Below are positions 41,258-49,460 of a stretch of 64,000 bases of DNA, piece by piece; within the stretch, counting starts at the first letter, position 1; each line of letters starts with the position of its first letter. The DNA comes from Pelagibius sp. (GTDB lineage Bacteria; Pseudomonadota; Alphaproteobacteria; Kiloniellales; Kiloniellaceae). The notes beneath the pieces were generated by a model, which was not told the origin of the DNA, made no database searches, and worked only from the letters and a program-made list of their open reading frames with translations. The DNA is taken from contig JANQMC010000002.1 of the NCBI GenBank assembly GCA_028280305.1, positions 33,171 through 97,170 of the forward strand, read 5' to 3'. Position numbers and translations under genes: made by a program.

Positions 41258-42399
41258 GACGCAACCTGTTGCCATCGGGTCATGAAAGGCGTGAGATCCG
41301 GCCGCTCCTCACCCGTTACCTGCATGGTCAAGCCATTACCATATGTCCAGCTTCTCGTATGAAGTGTTTCGCGCTGGCCGGTGAGCGGATCAGCGGGAGA
41401 GGCGAGGAAGATATTTACGAGATAGTTGCCCGCACTGAGTGGGGTACGATCCAGCTCGACACGAAGGCGATAGCACCCCCTGGTGCTGGCCACCGAACTA
41501 TACTCGTTTAGCAATACGATTTCCCAGCCCGCGCCGAACTGCAGATGCTCAATTGATAGGCTAACCTCAACTTCAATATCTTTGTGCAACACGACGTCGA
41601 ACTCGAGGTGCATGGGTGCACCGGAGACGGCGCTGAAACTCTTTTCCGCAATGATTTCGGCTCCGTTGGGCTCAGGAATTGGGAGCTTGAGATAATCCCG
41701 CACAACCTCGTCCGCGGTTCCTTCTCTGACAATCTCACCATCTTCGAGTATCCGCGCAGTACGGCATAGCTTGAGAACCGCCGACCAGTCATGAGTGACC
41801 AAAATTCCAGCAGCCCCTCCGGCCAACCGTTCGCGCAGACGCGACCAGGATTTGGCCTGAAAGTACTCGTCACCTACCGAGAGGATTTCGTCGATCAGAT
41901 AGATTTCTCGTTCAATTACGGTTGCTGCGGCGAAATAAAGACGGGCCGTCATGCCGGTGGAGTATGTCAGAATCTTCTGATCGAAATAATCACCCAGCTC
42001 GGCGAATTCCTCGACTTCCCTCATAAGGCGGACTCTCTGCTCCTTCTGCACTTCGAAGAGAAGAAAATACTTCCGCACAAAGGCGCGGCCGGTAAGGTGA
42101 CGGTTGCCAAACCCACCCAACTCAAACAATGCGCCTACGTCACCATTGACCGCAACGCTGCCGCTGTCGGCGGGATAGATCCCTGCAAGCGTACGCAACA
42201 GGGTTGTCTTGCCGGCCCCGTTGTGTCCCAGCACGCCAATCATTTCGCCTTTTGCTACTTTGAGGTCCACGCCTTTTAGCACTTCTAGGCAGGGCACATC
42301 GCGCGCCCGGCCCAGCCAGACCCAGAACAGGGAAGCTCTCTCCAGCGGGAGAAGCTTGCGCAAGCTCTGTGCAATGATGGCATAGGCAGTATCCGTCAC
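41254..42399 (-). CDS. Wzt-type ATPase with C-terminal domain (2)
   Basis: A 381-residue ATPase with Walker A GHNGAGKTT, signature YSTGMTARL and Walker B IYLIDEILSVGD, then a C-terminal domain of about 120 residues different from that of the other ATPase. The likely start is the GTG at 42399, overlapping the stop of the chimeric remnant upstream as GTGA; the longer frame just reads that remnant out of frame. Two Wzt-like ATPases beside one Wzm suggests a heteromeric ATPase pair, or one leftover from an older exporter. Confidence 0.85.
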   Translation of the reverse strand: MTDTAYAIIAQSLRKLLPLERASLFWVWLGRARDVPCLEVLKGVDLKVAKGEMIGVLGHNGAGKTTLLRTLAGIYPADSGSVAVNGDVGALFELGGFGNRHLTGRAFVRKYFLLFEVQKEQRVRLMREVEEFAELGDYFDQKILTYSTGMTARLYFAAATVIEREIYLIDEILSVGDEYFQAKSWSRLRERLAGGAAGILVTHDWSAVLKLCRTARILEDGEIVREGTADEVVRDYLKLPIPEPNGAEIIAEKSFSAVSGAPMHLEFDVVLHKDIEVEVSLSIEHLQFGAGWEIVLLNEYSSVASTRGCYRLRVELDRTPLSAGNYLVNIFLASPADPLTGQRETLHTRSWTYGNGLTMQVTGEERPDLTPFMTRWQQVAS

Positions 42400-42695
42400 G
42401 AGGTTACCAGACTCTCCGCAAACCTTTCTGATCCCAGGAACATCAGTGCATCGACTACAGACAGGCCGGCAACAAAGCCATCGGCTCCCGTCGTCGGCAT
42501 TGGTTCCGCATTGCCGTAATACTGCCTGTTGCGCCATGCGAGATAGTCTAGGCTATCCTCCGCATTCTTAAAGTGATGATGGGCCGTGACATTATGATCC
42601 GCCCAATACTCCCCCGATTGAGTGTACGTCGAAGATGCACACTTACTCGCAATTCCACGCAGCTTGGCGGCGATACCTGTTCCTAGAAAAGTCAT
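42396..42695 (-). pseudogene. Methyltransferase-WbqC chimeric remnant
   Basis: A 99-codon open frame. Residues 1-73 or so (MTFLGTGIAAKLRGIASK onward to PMPTTGAD) copy the start of the methyltransferase at 38994. The last 26 residues (FVAGLSVVDALMFLG...) align with the C terminus of WbqC at 44628 (WVPGLSMIDALLNVG...). The junction is near 42478, exactly where the duplicated segment begins. The stop overlaps the GTG of the ATPase gene. Confidence 0.8.
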
Positions 42696-43152
42696 ATGAA
42701 AAATCGCCTTTGGTCGGCATAGACATAGTAGGGGCGGATTGAAAAAGTAAAGCTGAGGTCGACCCACATGGCTCTACAAAGAACTGCCAAAAGAAGGCGA
42801 GGACAGAGAACCCGTTCAGACAGAAGTTTCATTCAATTGTCGCAGCTTGAAGTTCTATATTGATGCGATTCATGACATCAATCTACGGGAGATTTGCAAG
42901 CTGCCGATGTCGACTGAGAGGTCTGCTGCGCTCGGGTACACCGATCATTAACCAAGCACCAATAGCTATGTGCGCGGTTGTAAGGGGAGCTGCTACACGG
43001 CACTGGGCAAGATATCCCTTTACGCGACGAAAAACTGTCAACGAGCCCCAGAACGTCACGCCTGCCAATACGGATATCCTCACCATCCCCACCAGAGGCA
43101 AGGCATGACCAAGCAGCGGAACACGGATCCATTGCCCAGCAATGAAGAACGG
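42478..43152 (-). repeat. Diverged direct duplication, copy B
   Basis: Second copy of 38777-39459, containing the methyltransferase 5' end, its upstream gap and the Wzm 3' end. At its low end it joins the WbqC C-terminal remnant and at its high end the region just after the wzx stop. Both flanks differ from copy A, so the segment ends mark recombination junctions. Confidence 0.85.
42883..43152 (-). pseudogene. C-terminal remnant of a Wzm permease gene
   Basis: It reads VPLLGHALPLVGMVRIS and GVTFWGSLTVFRRVKGYL, matching the last 50 or so residues of the intact Wzm. An extra base relative to copy A after GYL shifts the frame, so the stop is displaced to 42883. Nothing upstream of the last helix remains. 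Confidence 0.75.
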
Positions 43153-43164
43153 ATTTATTGATGG

Positions 43165-44622
43165 TCATGATCGTCGTATCAGATAGACAGCCTGGGCGGT
43201 GAAGGCACTGCGTTCGCTCCCGTCCAGTACAAGAAAGCAAAAAACGAAAAACAGTGTGGACAGAGCGAGCAACGAGTGAACCGCCAGGCCAGCAAAAGAC
43301 AGCTGGGCAGAGGCCCAGAAAACCCAGGCGCAGGTCAGACCAAGCCCGCCAACGGCAATCGCAACCTGGCGCCAGTTGTAGTCGACGGCAAGATAGCGGC
43401 GCGCCACCGCCCAGGCCAGAATCGCCATCAGAGCATAACTGACCAGTGTAGCCACCGCCGCTCCGGCAATACCAAACACGGGAATCAACAACAGGTTCAG
43501 CCCGATATTGGCAATAGCTGAAGCCCACTCGACAGCCGATTGCAAATGAAGTTTCTTGGCAAACACTATTCCGGGCAGAAGAATAAGATAGACCCCTTTG
43601 AGCAAATAGGCCGCCGCCACTAGGCCAATGATTTGAAACACCGCAGCAAATTCGGGGGCAAGCAGGGCTACCAAGGGCTTTGCGGCAACAAAAAACAGGG
43701 CGGTCAGTCCGCCGAAGACAATGAGGTAGTAATTAAGTATCTTGCCAAAAAGCGCCTTGGCTTCTTCCTGGCGCTTGATGAAGGAGGTGAAGAATGGCGG
43801 CCATGCCATGCCGAAAGCCGACACTGCCACAAGCATCACCAGACCTAGGTTGTAGCCCACCGAGTAAAGGCCCACCGCATCGAGATCCACCATCCGCTGC
43901 AGCATCTGACGGTCCATATAATCGATAACAAAAAAAGCGAAGAGGCCGAAGATCGAGGGAAACCCAATTCGCACTAAAGGCATAAAGAGACTTGTGTCAA
44001 ACCTAGGCAAGAGGTGCCGCGCCACACTCGCCGCGACCAGAATAGCAGACAGAACCTGAGCGACCAGCGCCGCCACAAGCAGTCCCATCACCCCCCAGTC
44101 CAACACGAGGACCAGCAAGACGCTGACGGCAGCACCCATTACGGCCCCTATCACGGTCAGAGTAACGAACTTTATCGCCTTTTCCTCAAGCCTAAGATAC
44201 GCGTAGAACGGGTTCAGGATGGTAGTCATTGTCGTCGTGGCAAAAGCAACGCGGAATAGATTGGCATGCTCCATGGTCTCAAATGCTGCACGGCTGATAC
44301 AAGGTGCGGCGACCATCAGTACCGTCAAAAGAACGACGCTATTGCCAACCAGAAGGGCGGCGGTCGACCATACCAACTTGTGTCGGTCGGCAGCGGTATC
44401 GCACTCGAAATAGAGAATGCTCATTGAGCTGCCCGTACCAAGGCTGAACAGCCCGGAAAGGGCTATTGTCGCCAATCCCACCAACGCCACCACCCCATAC
44501 TCCTGCGGGCTGAGAACACGTGTAAAGAATGGCAAAAGAAGCAGGCCCAGAAAGCGTTGCAAAACGCTGCCCACACCATAGATGACCGAGCCCCTGGCCA
44601 ACCGGCGGAGTTCAAACTGCAT
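43165..44622 (-). CDS. wzx: Wzx-like polysaccharide flippase (MATE/MVF superfamily)
   Basis: A 485-residue protein with 12-14 hydrophobic helices. The N terminus (GSVIYGVGSVLQRFLGLLLL and FFTRVLSPQEYGVVAL nearby) is typical of lipid-linked oligosaccharide flippases. Its presence beside a Wzm/Wzt exporter means two different export routes are encoded. It is 5 bp downstream of wbqC. Confidence 0.88.
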   Translation of the reverse strand: MQFELRRLARGSVIYGVGSVLQRFLGLLLLPFFTRVLSPQEYGVVALVGLATIALSGLFSLGTGSSMSILYFECDTAADRHKLVWSTAALLVGNSVVLLTVLMVAAPCISRAAFETMEHANLFRVAFATTTMTTILNPFYAYLRLEEKAIKFVTLTVIGAVMGAAVSVLLVLVLDWGVMGLLVAALVAQVLSAILVAASVARHLLPRFDTSLFMPLVRIGFPSIFGLFAFFVIDYMDRQMLQRMVDLDAVGLYSVGYNLGLVMLVAVSAFGMAWPPFFTSFIKRQEEAKALFGKILNYYLIVFGGLTALFFVAAKPLVALLAPEFAAVFQIIGLVAAAYLLKGVYLILLPGIVFAKKLHLQSAVEWASAIANIGLNLLLIPVFGIAGAAVATLVSYALMAILAWAVARRYLAVDYNWRQVAIAVGGLGLTCAWVFWASAQLSFAGLAVHSLLALSTLFFVFCFLVLDGSERSAFTAQAVYLIRRS

Positions 44623-44627
44623 GCGCT

Positions 44628-45332
44628 TCAGCTGATTCCCAAAAGCTTACGCACGCCGTGGTTGCCCACATTGAGCAAAGCGTCGATCATCGACAGGCCG
44701 GGCACCCATTCGCCGTGGATCTGGGCGTACTGAGTCGGCCGGAAATTCTGTTCCATCAGCGTCACGCCGGCTTCTTTGAATACCTCCGGCCGCTGGTATT
44801 CATCGGCTCCGCCTCCGCACATGTAGACATCTGCACCCACCGCCTGGACAAGTGAGATGAGCATCTCGTTGGATTGCCCTTCATAGATCAGCTCCGAGGA
44901 ACGGCGAAATTTGTCCTCCCCGATCCCCAGCCGCACCGCGATTTTCCGTACTGTGATCTCGTTATAAGCGGCAAGTCCGCTTTCGCCTTCCAGAACAAGA
45001 CCAGCGACGAAATCGAAATTCTCCAAGAAAAACGGCGCCCGCCGGTAATTGACCTCGATGGTCCGCAGAATCTTATCTCTCCATGGGACTCCTTCCTTGA
45101 ACCGCATCTCACGGTAAGAACGAAATCCATGGTAATTTCGCGCGATTGGTGCCGTGATCCAATCTGGACCTTTGCCGTCGATCAGTTTAACGCGGTTCGA
45201 CCAATTGCCACCCTTCTTGGGGAACTGCACATGGTCGAGAAAAATGAAGACATCACTGCGCACGATTTTGTCGAAATAGCCGAGCCAGGGGAAGAAATTC
45301 GGCTGATGGATGGCGGCGACACGCTCAAACAT
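44628..45332 (-). CDS. wbqC: WbqC-like family protein
   Basis: A 234-residue member of the WbqC family, recognised by AIHQPNFFPWLGYFDKI and FLDHVQFPKKGGNW at the N terminus. The family is common in O-antigen and capsule loci; its role is unsettled (sugar acylation or aminoacylation has been suggested). I start at the ATG that overlaps the upstream glycosyltransferase stop by 8 bp; the longer frame reads into that gene. A second WbqC C-terminal piece is at 42.4 kb. Confidence 0.85.
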   Translation of the reverse strand: MFERVAAIHQPNFFPWLGYFDKIVRSDVFIFLDHVQFPKKGGNWSNRVKLIDGKGPDWITAPIARNYHGFRSYREMRFKEGVPWRDKILRTIEVNYRRAPFFLENFDFVAGLVLEGESGLAAYNEITVRKIAVRLGIGEDKFRRSSELIYEGQSNEMLISLVQAVGADVYMCGGGADEYQRPEVFKEAGVTLMEQNFRPTQYAQIHGEWVPGLSMIDALLNVGNHGVRKLLGIS

Positions 45333-46860
45333 ACTGCTCTGCCAACAAGGGATTTCCGCGAAGGAGTTCGCTGTATATCGCGTCGAAGCGTCGAGCCGAA
45401 ACCTCATTATGGTGCCATTTGATAGCGAATTCGCGCGACTTCCTGCCGATCTCTAATCTCTTCTCCTGATCAGAGATCAAATCTCGTAACACCCCCTCCA
45501 CAGTGGCCGGCGTCGCGCTAATGATCGGAATCTCATCGGCATAGTCCGGGATTTCGGCACGAAGCGACTCTAGCCATTCAGGCCTCAGAAAGCAGATCAC
45601 CGGCTTGCCCAGCATCATAGCCTCTCGAGCATTAGCGCCAAACCAACCGAAGGTCAGCATCTCGAGAAAAATGTCCGCCTGCATCTGCAGGAACCGCACA
45701 TCTCTGTTTGGGACATCCATCGGGGAGATCAACTCCAGGCGATGGCCTTCAGCGCGCATCTTGTCGATTAGCGGCAAATAGATATGGGTGGATTTAATAA
45801 TAGTGCCGTCATCACGTGTGCGGCTCTCCCTATTCCCGACGGCGTGGTAGAGGCGGATTGTTCCCTCAGAAGCCGACGCAAGACGCATCTCTTCCGGGAT
45901 CTCAAGGCCCGGGTCCCAGAAATCCTTGTCGAGACAATAGACTTCCGGTGACTCGTGCACTGTCGGTGCAGTGTTGAAATCGGCGCGGTTGCCGCCGAGC
46001 AAGCACTGATAATCTGTTACCGAATTGCGGAAGGTACCCCAATCTGTGTTGCGACGATCACTGCAAACCTCAGGCACGTCATGCCAGCGGCAAATGGCGC
46101 AGACAGACTCAGGACCCCACCTAGCAAAAGAGCTCTGCGTTACACCGTCCAGACAACCATTGTTAGTGTAGCAGATCTTCTTACCCAATCGTCGCAGCAG
46201 GTGGATCTCTGCGCGGCGGCCCAGCCTCGTATCAAACAGGGCCTGAAGAGGAAAACCGAAACCGATGCCATGGGCATTGGCGAAGTGCACGACATCGTAG
46301 CGGTAGAGTGACTCGAGATAGAATCGCAAGTCCCGAGCGAGGTCGTAGGGCTTCCCGCCAGCAAAATGCACGTCCTCACCATGATAAAAAATCTGCGAGG
46401 CTGGGTTGGCATCCCAATTGAGTACATCGGCACGCCAGCCCAATTCGCGCAGTCCGCGCGAAAGATACCAATGATTGTAATAGCACTGCCCCGAATAGAG
46501 CGCCCTGCGCCCACGCAAAGCTTCGAAATAGGGTTTCAGCGCCGATGCGTGGCGATACAGGAAGACTACTTCCGCCCAGAGTTCCTTGATCGTCTCATCG
46601 CCACGGGCTTGCGCAGGGAGCCTCGCGGCGGCGCGAACACAGGTTCGCAGGATTCCCGCGCGCCGGTCGGCCTCTGCGAGCGGAAGCAAGTCGGACTGAT
46701 TTCCGAGCTTAGGAAATTCTTTGCGGAGGCTGGTAGCCAGCAGCCGCGATCCCTGGGTTTTCCATACGCGTTCAACCGTCAGGCCGAGGGCCAAGTTCAA
46801 TCGGCTCAAGCGGGGACGTGGCCTAAACCGCATGGCAATGCTCAAAAGCTTAGCTCTCAT
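45325..46860 (-). CDS. Glycosyltransferase (GT-B-like), large
   Basis: A 511-residue protein. The C-terminal half has the GT-B look: IYLPLIDKMRAEGHRLELIS, then FGWFGANAREAMMLGKPVICF, which is the donor-site Glu region. A Cys-rich patch in the middle (YTNNGCLDG ... VCAICRWHDVPEVCSD) is unusual and could bind a metal. The start ATG lies inside the last codons of a formyltransferase remnant. Its own N-terminal region is partly duplicated at 47.1 kb. Confidence 0.75.
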   Translation of the reverse strand: MRAKLLSIAMRFRPRPRLSRLNLALGLTVERVWKTQGSRLLATSLRKEFPKLGNQSDLLPLAEADRRAGILRTCVRAAARLPAQARGDETIKELWAEVVFLYRHASALKPYFEALRGRRALYSGQCYYNHWYLSRGLRELGWRADVLNWDANPASQIFYHGEDVHFAGGKPYDLARDLRFYLESLYRYDVVHFANAHGIGFGFPLQALFDTRLGRRAEIHLLRRLGKKICYTNNGCLDGVTQSSFARWGPESVCAICRWHDVPEVCSDRRNTDWGTFRNSVTDYQCLLGGNRADFNTAPTVHESPEVYCLDKDFWDPGLEIPEEMRLASASEGTIRLYHAVGNRESRTRDDGTIIKSTHIYLPLIDKMRAEGHRLELISPMDVPNRDVRFLQMQADIFLEMLTFGWFGANAREAMMLGKPVICFLRPEWLESLRAEIPDYADEIPIISATPATVEGVLRDLISDQEKRLEIGRKSREFAIKWHHNEVSARRFDAIYSELLRGNPLLAEQYV

Positions 46861-47050
46861 TTTGCCTTCTGAGTTCAGGTATGCGAGAGGAAGGCACGAA
46901 GTCGGTGAAACGCACTCGCCCTTCAGTGGTCTCTAGGTAAGTTCCCGCCAGTGGCGCTACTGGAGCACGGATCAAGTCGAATATCTGCCGATCGCTCATG
47001 GATGCAAAATCGAGTGGAAGGCTCTCCGGCGTGATGCGTGGAGTAGAAAT
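46850..47050 (-). pseudogene. C-terminal remnant of a formyltransferase
   Basis: Reads TPRITPESLPLDF, then DRQIFDLIRAPVAPLAGTYL and TTEGRVRFTDF. This matches the C-terminal domain of methionyl-tRNA-formyltransferase-like enzymes (pattern P-R-x-P-E-D ... I-x-N-L-I-R-A-x-x-x-P-Y-P-G-A), the family that includes sugar N-formyltransferases of O-antigen loci. No catalytic N-terminal domain is present. Its TAA lies 11 bp inside the next gene. Confidence 0.6.
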
Positions 47051-47104
47051 CGTGTCCGCATCATCCTGGGGCCGGGCGCGCCAGCACCGGCCGCGCAAAA
47101 GATG

Positions 47105-47314
47105 CTAATGATTGTAATAGCATTGCACCGAACAGAGCGCCCTGCGCCCACGTAAAGCCTTGAAGACCCTAAGGTGGCCAGACATTAGCCCAAGCTTTGA
47201 AATCAACCGGCGCAACCGTTGGCGCGGCCTCAAACGTACAGCAAACGCAGTCACATGCTCCATCACGAGATGCTTGCCAACTCCAAAATATTCACTGGTA
47301 TTCGCATTTACCAA
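47105..47314 (-). pseudogene. Internally deleted remnant of the 45325-46860 glycosyltransferase
   Basis: AVRLRPRQRLRRLISKLGL followed soon by FKALRGRRALCSVQCYYNH and a stop. It copies residues about 9-24 and 116-130 of the glycosyltransferase at 45325-46860, with about 90 residues between them deleted. At DNA level 47108-47165 matches 46471-46528 almost base for base. Confidence 0.78.
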
Positions 47315-47320
47315 ACTAAT

Positions 47321-48538
47321 TCATACAGAATAAATATAAAGAGCATTTTCATCAATACTAATTATTCTGATAAATTTATTTTTCTCATAGAATTTTTGCG
47401 CTCTATTCGAATTTATCCCTGTGAATACTGTGAGAAACTGCACAGATCCGTTTAAATCTTCAATGATACTTTCCAAGGCTGCCGTGCCGATACCCAGGCC
47501 CGTATCTCCAATGACAAATCTATGGAGATGTGCAGACATTGACGATTTGCGAGAAACTATCGCATATCCAACTGGTGTCTCGGAATTCCGGTAGTAAACC
47601 CACTTGGATAGTTTCCACTTGTCCGGCAGGTCCAAAAGAAAATTTTCCCGAGACCAAGGCGTAAGCCCGCTGTCTTGTTCCAACTGGATGGCACGATCAA
47701 TCCAGACCGATAAGGACTCTGGGTCCATCACCCGAGTAGTAACGTGTTCTGTTTCTGATAATCCGACCTCCGTCACCTTGCCGCTCCCTGCACGCCGAAC
47801 AGCTAGCTTCCGCGCTGGCCCATAGGCACGCTCGGTTTCAAGAATTTGCTCTTGAACGCTTTCGAAGTTGCGTTTGATGGCGAGATCCCAGCAGTCTTCG
47901 GTGGTGGGCCCTTCCGACATCCACCAAATTGGGTGTAACAAGATCTGCAGGCCGTCATGCTTCCCATTGATCGTTTCGAGCGGATCCTTACGCCAGCCAC
48001 GATTTGAATCAGATAGATATTCGAAACCGGCCATATGCTGCGGGTGATACGTGTTAATAACTCCCTCGGGCGCCAGGCAGAGAGCAATCGCGTCATCGGT
48101 TGGTTGATGGAAGGAGAAGGCACGGATCGGTGCGTTCACCAAAGACCCCAAGGTTCTGAGTTCGAATTGAAGCTGCTGCGTGATATCTTTGCCTTCCAGC
48201 ACAGCGAACTCGGCGTCAAAGTGAAGCGCAATTTCGTGTCCGAGATCACAGATCTCCTGCAGCGCGCCCATGCTGTGTCGGCTAAAGAGATTGTAGAGCG
48301 GCGACTGGAGCATGAGGAAATAGGTAGCGCGCACACCCTGTGCCTTTTCAATCCACGCCATCTCGCGCGCGAAGTCCATGCAGACGTCGACATCATGGCG
48401 CAGCAACACGGTTTTCTCACGTGGTACTTCGCCCGCGCTTACCTCGCCGAAGGTCGCAGTCCGATAGCCTGCGCCGGAGAGCGCCGTCAGCAAATGCGCA
48501 AAGCCAGCTGGGCTGAATTCCAAGGGATTTTGCTTCAT
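47321..48538 (-). CDS. Polysaccharide-deacetylase-like domain fused to a GNAT acetyltransferase
   Basis: A 405-residue two-domain protein. Residues about 45-240 resemble the NodB-type deacetylase fold: TVLLRHDVDVCMDFA supplies the Asp-Asp-like pair, then GHEIALHFDAEF. Residues about 290-400 look like a GNAT acetyltransferase (GYAIVSRKSS, GLGIGTAALESII, NSNRAQKFYEKNKF). One protein could remove and add acyl groups on a sugar amine, or the second domain may act elsewhere. The 3' 150 bp are strikingly AT-rich compared with the 5' half, as if the GNAT end came from another source. Confidence 0.65.
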   Translation of the reverse strand: MKQNPLEFSPAGFAHLLTALSGAGYRTATFGEVSAGEVPREKTVLLRHDVDVCMDFAREMAWIEKAQGVRATYFLMLQSPLYNLFSRHSMGALQEICDLGHEIALHFDAEFAVLEGKDITQQLQFELRTLGSLVNAPIRAFSFHQPTDDAIALCLAPEGVINTYHPQHMAGFEYLSDSNRGWRKDPLETINGKHDGLQILLHPIWWMSEGPTTEDCWDLAIKRNFESVQEQILETERAYGPARKLAVRRAGSGKVTEVGLSETEHVTTRVMDPESLSVWIDRAIQLEQDSGLTPWSRENFLLDLPDKWKLSKWVYYRNSETPVGYAIVSRKSSMSAHLHRFVIGDTGLGIGTAALESIIEDLNGSVQFLTVFTGINSNRAQKFYEKNKFIRIISIDENALYIYSV

Positions 48539-48552
48539 CCTTCCAGCTCAAT

Positions 48553-49458
48553 CTACAAATTGCTTTCCATTGATCCAACGACCGTCGCGATACCGTCCCG
48601 ACAGCTTGTCATCGGTGCACTCAACCGTTGCTTCAACAGAGAAATATCAGCGACCAAGCAATCGGCCTCGCCTTCCTGCTCATCGAAGAGCGGTTCGCGA
48701 CCGACAATCGCTCCGATATGAAGCGCAATGTCGCGGATACTCAGCACCTCTGGTCCGGCGAGATTTAGTAACTTCGGCGCGTCGTCCGCAAGACAGGCAG
48801 CAAGAGCGTTAACCGCATCATTAACAAAGATTGGGTTGAGCTTAGTTCCCTGCCCACCGCGCAGGGTTAGCGCGTTACCCGTGCGGACGCTGTCGATCAG
48901 CCGGGGGATCAGCATCGATTCTCTCTGTCTGGGTCCGTAAATGAAGAACGGGCGCAGTACTACAGTGCGCATCTGCTCCTGGTAGGCTCGCACGAGAATC
49001 TCCGCGCAACGTTTGGTGTCGAAGTAGTAGCCGAGAGATCCGCGCTGCGGATCGAGCGGCGAGTCTTCGGTCAAAGCGATGGACGAGGGCGCGTAGAGTC
49101 CACCAGTAGAAGCAAAGAAAAAATGCTCAGCGCCCGCTCTCATCGCCCAATCTAGCAATTGTGCCGTTGAAGTTGTGTTGACAGCGCAGATATCAAGTGC
49201 GGCATCAGGGAAATCCCGCATGTGCGATGACTGGGCTAGGTGGATCACCGCATCGATACGCGCGGGCAGGCGCCCAGGCTCCAGCGGGGCTGCCAGATCC
49301 ATCACGATATAATAAACCCCCTCTAGGGGCTTCTCGGGCATCCGGCGCACCAGCGCATAGAGTTTGCAACCGCCCTGCCAAGCAGCTAAGACCTCGCCGC
49401 CCAGCAAGCCGCCGGCGCCTGTCACCAGAATGCTTCTCGAGGCTGGGAAAATAGGCAT
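48553..49458 (-). CDS. NAD-dependent epimerase/dehydratase (extended SDR)
   Basis: A 301-residue SDR with SILVTGAGGLLGGEVLAAW near the N terminus, an active site YFDTK and HLAQSSHM. It starts 2 bp after the asnB copy 4 stop. It probably reduces or epimerises a nucleotide sugar; the exact reaction cannot be read from the sequence. Confidence 0.8.
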   Translation of the reverse strand: MPIFPASRSILVTGAGGLLGGEVLAAWQGGCKLYALVRRMPEKPLEGVYYIVMDLAAPLEPGRLPARIDAVIHLAQSSHMRDFPDAALDICAVNTTSTAQLLDWAMRAGAEHFFFASTGGLYAPSSIALTEDSPLDPQRGSLGYYFDTKRCAEILVRAYQEQMRTVVLRPFFIYGPRQRESMLIPRLIDSVRTGNALTLRGGQGTKLNPIFVNDAVNALAACLADDAPKLLNLAGPEVLSIRDIALHIGAIVGREPLFDEQEGEADCLVADISLLKQRLSAPMTSCRDGIATVVGSMESNL

Positions 49459-49460
49459 GG

